Position numbers and translations under genes: made by a program
Notes under the pieces: model-generated
Seen by the model: the letters and a program-made list of their open reading frames with translations, nothing else
Databases searched by the model: none
What the model was told of the DNA's origin: nothing
Part shown: positions 9,371 to 15,287 of the stretch, piece after piece
Layout: each line of letters opens with the position of its first letter
Numbering within the stretch: the first letter of the stretch is position 1
Assembly: GCA_009760855.2 (NCBI GenBank)
Contig: WPIO01000637.1
Coordinates: 1-15,287 of the forward strand
Direction of reading: 5' to 3'
DNA from: Cristatella mucedo
Taxonomy: Eukaryota; Bryozoa; Phylactolaemata; Cristatellidae
DNA: 15,287 nt

Positions 9371-12300
9371 CAGATCGCGGAATATGTAGAAACTTCAAAT
9401 CTGCATGTCGGAGCGTGCGCTGACTGGCAGCAGAGTGCTGCACCATGTTTAAAGCATTTCGCACGTAAATAACACGTTTCGCACGAGTTCGCAGCAGATC
9501 GCGGAATATGTAGAAACTTCAAATCTGCATTTCGGAGCGTGCGCTGACTGGCAGCAGAGTGCTGCACCATGTTTAAAGCATTTCGCACGTAAATAACACG
9601 TTTCGCACGAGTTCAGAGCAGATCGCGGAATATGTAGAAACTTCAAATCTGCATGTCGGAGCGTGCGCTGACTGGCAGCAGAGTGCTGCACCATGTTTAA
9701 AGCATTTCGCACGTAAATAACACGTTTCGCACGAGTTCGCAGCAGATCGCGGAATATGTAGAAACTTCAAATCTGCATGTCGGAGCGTGCGCTGACTGGC
9801 AGCAGAGTGCTGCACCATGTTTAAAGCATTTCGCACGTAAATAACACGTTTCGCACAAGTTCGCATCAGATCGCGGAATATGTAGAAACTTCAAATCTGC
9901 ATGTCGGAGCGTGTGCTGACTGGCAGCAGAGTGCTGCACCATGTTTAAAGCATTTCGCACGTAAATAACACGTTTCGCACAAGTTCGCATCAGATCGCGG
10001 AATATGTAGAAACTTTAAATCTGCATTTCGGAGCGTGCGCTGACTGGCAGCAGAGTGCTGCACCATGTTTAAAGCATTTCGCACGTAAATAACACGTTTC
10101 GCACGAGTTCGCAGCAGATCGCGGAATATGTAGAAACTTCAAATCTGCATTTCGGAGCGTGCGCTGACTGGCAGCAGAGTGCTGCACCATGTTTAAAGCA
10201 TTTCGCACGTAAATAACACGTTTCGCACAAGTTCGCAGCAGATCGCGGAATATGTAGAAACTTCAAATCTGCATGTCGGAGCGTGTGCTGACTTGCAGCA
10301 GAGTGCTGCACCATGTTTAAAGCATTTCGCACGTAAATAACACGTTTCGCACAAGTTCGCAGCAGATCGCGGAATATGTAGAAACTTCAAATCTGCATGT
10401 CGGAGCGTGCGCTGACTGGCAGCAGAGTGCTGCACCATGTTTAAAGCATTTCGCACGTAAATAACACGTTTCGCACGAGTTCGCAGCAGATCGCGGAATA
10501 TGTAGAAACTTCAAATCTGCATTTCGGAGCGTGCGCTGACTGGCAGCAGAGTGCTGCACCATGTTTAAAGCATTTCGCACGTAAATAACACGTTTCGCAC
10601 AAGTTCGCAGCAGATCGCGGAATATGTAGAAACTTCAAATCTGCATTTCGGAGCGTGGGCTGACTGGCAGCAGAGTGCTGCACCATGTTTAAAGCATTTC
10701 GCACGTAAATAACACGTTTCGCACAAGTTCGCATCAGATCGCGGAATATGTAGAAACTTCAAATCTGCATGTCGGAGCGTGCGCTGACTGGCAGCAGAGT
10801 GCTGCACCATGTTTAAAGCATTTCGCACGTAAATAACACGTTTCGCACAAGTTCGCAGCAGATCGCGGAATATGTAGAAATTTCAAATCTTCATGTCGGA
10901 GCGTGCGCTGACTGGCAGCAGAGTGCTGCACCATGTTTAAAGCATTTCGCACGTAAATAACACGTTTCGCACGAGTTCGCAGCAGATCGCGGAATATGTA
11001 GAAACTTCAAATCTGCATGTCGGAGCGTGCGCTGACTGGCAGCAGAGTGCTGCACCATGTTTAAAGCATTTCGCACGTAAATAACACGTTTCGCATGAGT
11101 TCGCAGCAGATCGCGGAATATGTAGAAACTTCAAATCTGCATTTCGGAGCGTGCGCTGACTGGCAGCAGAGTGCTGCACCATGTTTAAAGCATTTCGCAC
11201 GTAAATAACACGTTTCGCACAAGTTCGCATCAGATCGCGGAATATGTAGAAACTTCAAATCTGCATGTCGGAGCGTGCGCTGACTGGCAGCAGAGTGCTG
11301 CACCATGTTTAAAGCATTTCGCACGTAAATAACACGTTTCGCACAAGTTCGCATCAGATCGCGGAATATGTAGAAACTTCAAATCTGCATTTCGGAGCGT
11401 GCGCTGACTGGCAGCAGAGTGCTGCACCATGTTTAAAGCATTTCGCACGAAAATAACACGTTTCGCACAAGTTCGCATCAGATCGCGGAATATGTAGAAA
11501 CTTCAAATCTGCATGTCGGAGCGTGCGCTGACTGGCAGCAGAGTGCTGCACCATGTTTAAAGCATTTCGCACGTAAATAACACGTTTCGCACAAGTTCGC
11601 AGCAGATCGCGGAATATGTAGAAACTTCAAATCTGCATGTCGGAGCGTGCGCTGACTGGCAGCAGAGTGCTGCACCATGTTTAAAGCATTTCGCACGTAA
11701 ATAACACGTTTCGCACGAGTTCGCAGCAGATCGCGGAATATGATGAAACTTCAAATCTGCATGTCGGAGCGTGCGCTGACTGGCAGCAGAGTGCTGCACC
11801 ATGTTTAAAGCATTTCGCACGTAAATAACACGTTTCGCACGAGTTCGCAGCAGATCGCGGAATATGTAGAAACTTCAAATCTGCATGTCGGAGCGTGCGC
11901 TGACTGGCAGCAGAGTGCTGCACCATGTTTAAAGCATTTCGCACGTAAATAACACGTTTCGCACGAGTTCGCAGCAGATCGCGGAATATGTAGAAACTTC
12001 AAATCTGCATTTCGGAGCGTGCGCTGACTGGCAGCAGAGTGCTGCACCATGTTTAAAGCATTTCGCACGTAAATAACACGTTTCGCACAAGTTCGCAGCA
12101 GATCGCGGAATATGTAGAAACTTCAAATCTGCATGTCGGAGCGTGCGCTGACTGGCAGCAGAGTGCTGCACCATGTTTAAAGCATTTCGCACGTAAATAA
12201 CACGTTTCGCACAAGTTCGCATCAGATCGCGGAATATGTAGAAACTTCAAATCTGCATTTCGGAGCGTGCGCTGACTGGCAGCAGAGTGCTGCACCATGT

Positions 12301-12594
12301 TTAAAGCATTTCGCACGTAAATAACACGTTTCGCACAAGTTCGCACCAGATCGCGGAATATGTAGAAACTTTAAATCTGCATTTCGGAGCGTGCGCTGAC
12401 TGGCAGCAGAGTGCTGCACCATGTTTAAAGCATTTCGCACGTAAATAACACGTTTCGCACAAGTTCGCACCAGATCGCGGAATATGTAGAAACTTTAAAT
12501 CTGCATTTCGGAGCGTGCACTGACTGGCAGCAGAGTGCTGCACCATGTTTAAAGCATTTCGCACGTAAATAACACGTTTCGCACAAGTTCGCAC
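9371..12594. repeat. Homogeneous core, units 77-102, all exactly 124 bp
   Basis: Twenty-six consecutive units show no net indel, and the uniform length continues to 13090. Variation is mostly limited to T/G at 37, A/G at 115 and T/C/G at 124, with occasional changes at 26 and 48-49. Isolated private changes include TCTTCATG near 10888, GCATGAG near 11093, GCACGAAAATAA near 11446 and ATATGATGAAAC near 11738. Such uniformity is what recent amplification or frequent exchange produces in the interior of a satellite array. Confidence 0.85.
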
Positions 12595-13090
12595 CAGATC
12601 GCGGAATATGTAGAAACTTTAAATCTGCATGTCGGAGCGTGCACTGACTGGCAGCAGAGTGCTGCACCATGTTTAAAGCATTTCGCACGTAAATAACACG
12701 TTTCGCAAGAGTTCGGAGCAGATCGCGGAATATCTAGAAACTTCAAATCTGCATGTCGGAGCGTGCGCTGACTGACAGCAGAGTGCTGCACCATGTTTAA
12801 AGCATTTCGCACGTAAATAACACGTTTCGCACGAGTTCGCAGCAGATCGCGGAATATGTAGAAACTTCAAATCTGCATGTCGGAGCGTGCCCTGACATGC
12901 AGCAGATTGCTGCACCATGTTTAAAGCATTTCGCACGTAAATAACACGTTTCGCACAAGTTCGCATCAGATCGCGGAATATGTAGAAACTTCAAATCTGC
13001 ATTTCGGAGCGTGCGCTGACTGACAGCAGAGTGCTGCACCATGTTTAAAGCATTTAGCACGTAAATAACACGTTTCGCACAAGTTTGCAC

Positions 13091-13215
13091 CAGATCGCGG
13101 AATATGTAGAAACTTTAAATCTGCATGTCGGAGCGTGCGCTGGCTGGCAACAAGTGCTGCACCATGTTTAAAGCATTTCGCACGTAAATATAACACGTTT
13201 CGCACGAGTTTGCAG
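13091..13215. repeat. Unit 107, mosaic relative of unit 52
   Basis: It carries TGGCTGGCAACAAG with one A missing relative to the units from 6271 and 14087, a TA insertion giving GTAAATATAACACG, and a TTTGCAG end followed by a unit beginning CAAATCGCGG. It lacks the CATATCGAACG seen in the other two relatives. The net length is 125 bp. It appears to be a third, recombined or partly corrected member of that rare lineage. Confidence 0.8.
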
Positions 13216-13916
13216 CAAATCGCGGAATATGTAGAAACTTCAAATCTGCATTTCGGAGCGTGCGCTGACTGGCAGCAGAGTGCTGCACCATGTTTTAAAG
13301 CATTTCGCACGTAAATAACACGTTTCGCACGAGTTCGCACCAGATCGCGGAATATGTAGAAACTTCAAATCTGCATTTCGGAGCGTGCGGTGACTGGCAG
13401 CAGAGTGCTGCACCATGTTTAAAGCATTTCGCACGTAAATAACACGTTTCGCACGAGTTCGCAGCAGATCGCGGAATATGAGTAGAAACTTCAAATCTGC
13501 ATGTCGGAGCGTGAGCTGACTGGCAGCAGAGTGCTGCACCATGTTTAAAGCATTTCGCACGTAAATAACACGTTTCGCACAAGTTCGCATCAGATCGCGG
13601 AATATGTAGAAACTTCAAATCTGCATTTCGGAGCGTGCGCTGACTGGCAGCAGAGTGCTGCACCATGTTTAAAGCATTTCGCACGTAAATAACACGTTTC
13701 GCACGAGTTCGCAGCAGATCGCGGAATATGTAGAAACTTCAAATCTGCATGTCGGAGCGTGAGCTGACTGGCAGCAGAGTGCTGCACCATGTTTAAAGCA
13801 TTTCGCACGTAAATAACACGTTTCGCACAAATTCGTACCAGATCGCGGAATGTGTAGAAACTTCAAATCTGCATGTCGGAGCGTGCGCTGACTGGCAGCA
13901 GAGTGCTGCACCATGT

Positions 13917-14582
13917 TTAATGCATTTCGCACGAAAATAACACGTTTCGCACGAGTTTGCAGCAGATCGCTGAATATGTAGAAACTTTAAATCTGCATCT
14001 CGGAGCGTGCCCTGACATGCAGCAGAGTGCTGCACCATGTTTAAAGCATTTCGCACGTTAATAACACGTTTGGCACGAGTTCGCAGCAGATTGCGGAATA
14101 TGTAGAAACTTTAAATCTGCATGTCGGAGCGTGTGCTGGCTGGCAACAAAGTGCTGCACCATGTTTAAAGCATATCGAACGTAAATAACACGTTTCGCAC
14201 GAGTTCGCAGCAAATCGCGGAATATGTAGAAACTTCAAATCTGCATTTCGGAGCGTGGGCTGACTGGCAGCAGAGTGCTGCACCATGTTTAAAGCATTTC
14301 GAACGTAAGTAACACGATTCGCACAAGTTTGCATCAGATCGCGGAATATGTAGAAACGTATATTCTGCATTTCGGAGCGTGCGCTGACTTACTGCAGAGT
14401 GCTGCACCATGTTTAAAGCATTTCGCACGTAAATAACACGTTTCGCACAAGTTCGCACCAGATCGCGGAATATGTAGAAACTTTAAATCTGCATGTCGGA
14501 GCGTGCACTGACTGGCAGCAGAGTGCTGCACCATGTTTAAAGCATTTCGCACGTAAATAACACGTTTCGCACAAGTTCGCAC
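13917..14582. repeat. Duplicated multi-unit segment, copy 2
   Basis: Gap-free counterpart of 6101-6766. Differences from copy 1 include CGCTGAATATG in place of CGCGGAATATG, GCATCTCGG, CCTGACATGCAG in place of ACTGACTGGCAG, ATTGCGG, GTAAGTAAC and GACTTACTGCAG. Similarity falls away on both sides: the first half of the unit from 13839 lacks the CCAATCTGCCTG of its partner, and the unit from 14583 does not resemble the one from 6767. The edges are therefore close to 13917 and 14582. Confidence 0.9.
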
Positions 14583-15206
14583 CAGATCGCGGAATATGTA
14601 GAAACTTCAAATCTGCATGTCGGAGCGTGGGCTGACTGGCAGCAGAGTGCTGCACCATGTTTAAAGCATTTCGCACGTAAATAACACGTTTCGCAAGAGT
14701 TCGCAGCAGATCGCGGAATATGTAGAAACTTCAAATCTGCATGTCGGAGCGTGTGCTGACTTGCAGCAGAGTGCTGCACCATGTTTAAAGCATTTCGCAC
14801 GTAAATAACACGTTTCGCATGAGTTCGCAGCAGATCGCGGAATATGTAGAAACTTCAAATCTGCATGTCGGAGCGTGCGCTGACTGGCAGCAGAGTGCTG
14901 CACCATGTTTAAAGCATTTCGCACGTAAATAACACGTTTCGCATTAGTTTCGCAGCAGATCGCGGAATATGTAGAAACTTTAAATCTGCATGTCGGAGCG
15001 TGAGCTGACTGGCAGCAGAGTGCTGCACCATGTTTAAAGCATTTCGCACGTAAATAACACGTTTCGCACAAGTTCGCATCAGATCGCGGAATATGTAGAA
15101 ACTTCAAATCTGCATGTCGGAGCGTGCGCTGACTGGCAGCAGAGTGCTGCACCATGTTTAAAAGCATTTCGCACGTAAATAACACACGTTTCGCACAAGT
15201 TCGCAT
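14583..15206. repeat. Near-consensus end zone, units 119-123
   Basis: Five units with common variants. The unit from 14583 ends in CGCAAGAG, the first base pattern of the rare junction seen at 4891, 6008 and 12704, but followed by TTCGCAG. The unit from 14831 has GCATTAGTTTCGCAG (125 bp). The unit from 15080 is 127 bp, the longest of the window, from an extra A (TTTAAAAGC) and an extra CA (AACACACG). No gene is visible. Confidence 0.85.
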
Positions 15207-15287
15207 CAGATCGCGGAATATGTAGAAACTTCAAATCTGCATTTCGGAGCGTGCGCTGACTGGCAGCAGAGTGCTGCACCATGTTTA
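15207..15287. repeat. Partial unit 124 cut by the window edge
   Basis: The first 81 bases of a consensus-like unit, ending at GTTTA just inside the TTTAAA site. It has C at 26 and T at 37. It is cut by the end of the supplied sequence, not by a biological boundary, so the array almost certainly continues. The array also starts in full phase at base 1, so neither true edge of the array is in view. Confidence 0.95.

Larger units (their letters stand above)
12595..14582. repeat. Divergent zone B, units 103-118, related to zone A
   Basis: It opens with a unit identical to the one from 4782, then has one near-consensus unit and a unit sharing CCTGACATGCAG and GATTGCTGC with the unit from 5030. 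It then carries CATTTAGCAC near 13050, TGGCTGGCAACAAG at 13141, GTGCGGTGAC at 13385, and from 13917 the long copy of 6101-6766. Small insertions lie near 13190 (TA), 13292 (T) and 13480 (AG). The order of rare variants resembles zone A but with units gained and lost between them. Confidence 0.8.
1..15287. repeat. 124-bp satellite DNA tandem array, about 123.6 units, filling the window
   Basis: Every base belongs to a head-to-tail repeat of 124 bp. Using CAGATCGCGG as the unit start, starts fall at 1, 125, 249, 373, 497, 621, 744, 867, 993, 1117 and so on to 15207. This gives 123 closed units and one partial. One hundred and four units are exactly 124 bp; the net length deviation of all units is -46 bp, of which -57 comes from one truncated unit. 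All units lie in the same orientation and no foreign sequence interrupts them. Most units differ from consensus at only a few recurrent sites. This is the signature of satellite DNA kept similar by unequal exchange or amplification, usually in eukaryotic heterochromatin. I do not recognise the family. Minus-strand open frames recur every unit but shift frame each unit, so I annotate no protein gene anywhere in the array. Confidence 0.99.

Noticed and set aside
1-15287. Dozens of overlapping minus-strand open reading frames with near-identical cysteine-containing peptides
   Set aside because: They recur once per unit, change frame from unit to unit because 124 is not a multiple of three, overlap each other in different frames, and end at stop motifs built into the monomer. 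No upstream signals or codon bias separate them from the repeat.
1-15287. CRISPR array
   Set aside because: The period is a constant 124 bp with no alternation of short identical repeats and unique spacers; the whole unit is conserved.
1-15287. Telomeric repeats, transposon ends or a retroelement insertion
   Set aside because: Every stretch aligns to the monomer; no short telomere motif, terminal inverted repeat, target duplication or poly-A tail was found.
1-15287. rRNA spacer or 5S rRNA tandem cluster
   Set aside because: No unit segment resembles the 5S gene or other rRNA core sequence, and the 124-bp unit holds no conserved RNA gene that I recognise.

Overview
The whole window is one uninterrupted head-to-tail tandem array of a 124-bp satellite DNA monomer. 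Unit 1 starts at base 1, taking the phase that begins CAGATCGCGG. I count 123 closed units followed by an 81-bp partial unit at 15207-15287. Of the closed units, 104 are exactly 124 bp, 18 differ by 1-3 bp, and one (3474-3540) is only 67 bp. I found no unique sequence, inverted unit, transposon, RNA gene, CRISPR array or credible protein gene. The host is most likely a eukaryote, because arrays of this length, copy number and patchwork homogenisation are typical of centromeric, pericentromeric or subtelomeric heterochromatin. I do not recognise the monomer and cannot name the species. The consensus is about 47% GC with 10-11 CpG per unit, roughly 1.5 times expectation, so it lacks the CpG loss of a long-methylated repeat.

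Layout. Units 1-28 (1-3473) are a mixed zone with several small indels, clustered in units 6-8 (621-992). Unit 29 is the truncated unit. Units 30-36 (3541-4409) are closer to consensus. Units 37-56 (4410-6890) form a divergent zone with many private variants. Units 57-76 (6891-9370) are closer to consensus but carry scattered 1-2 bp indels. Units 77-102 (9371-12594) are the most uniform stretch: every unit is 124 bp and most differ only at a few recurrent sites. Units 103-118 (12595-14582) are a second divergent zone sharing rare variants with units 40-55, mostly at an offset of 63 units (about 7.81 kb). Units 119-124 (14583-15287) return towards consensus, with small insertions near the end.

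Structure inside the unit (consensus coordinates 1-124). There is a 6-bp inverted repeat with a 3-base loop at 57-71, a nearly invariant stretch at 66-80, a DraI-type TTTAAA at 78-83, and TTCG motifs at 37, 88, 108 and 118. The main variable sites are 26 (C/T), 37 (T/G), 48-49 (many states), 115 (A/G) and 124 (T/C/G). Because 124 leaves remainder 1 when divided by 3, and the minus strand has few stop motifs per unit, the minus strand carries a ladder of overlapping open frames of about 72-97 codons. I read these as artefacts of the repeat, not genes. No gene network can be described; any role would be structural or through repeat transcripts.
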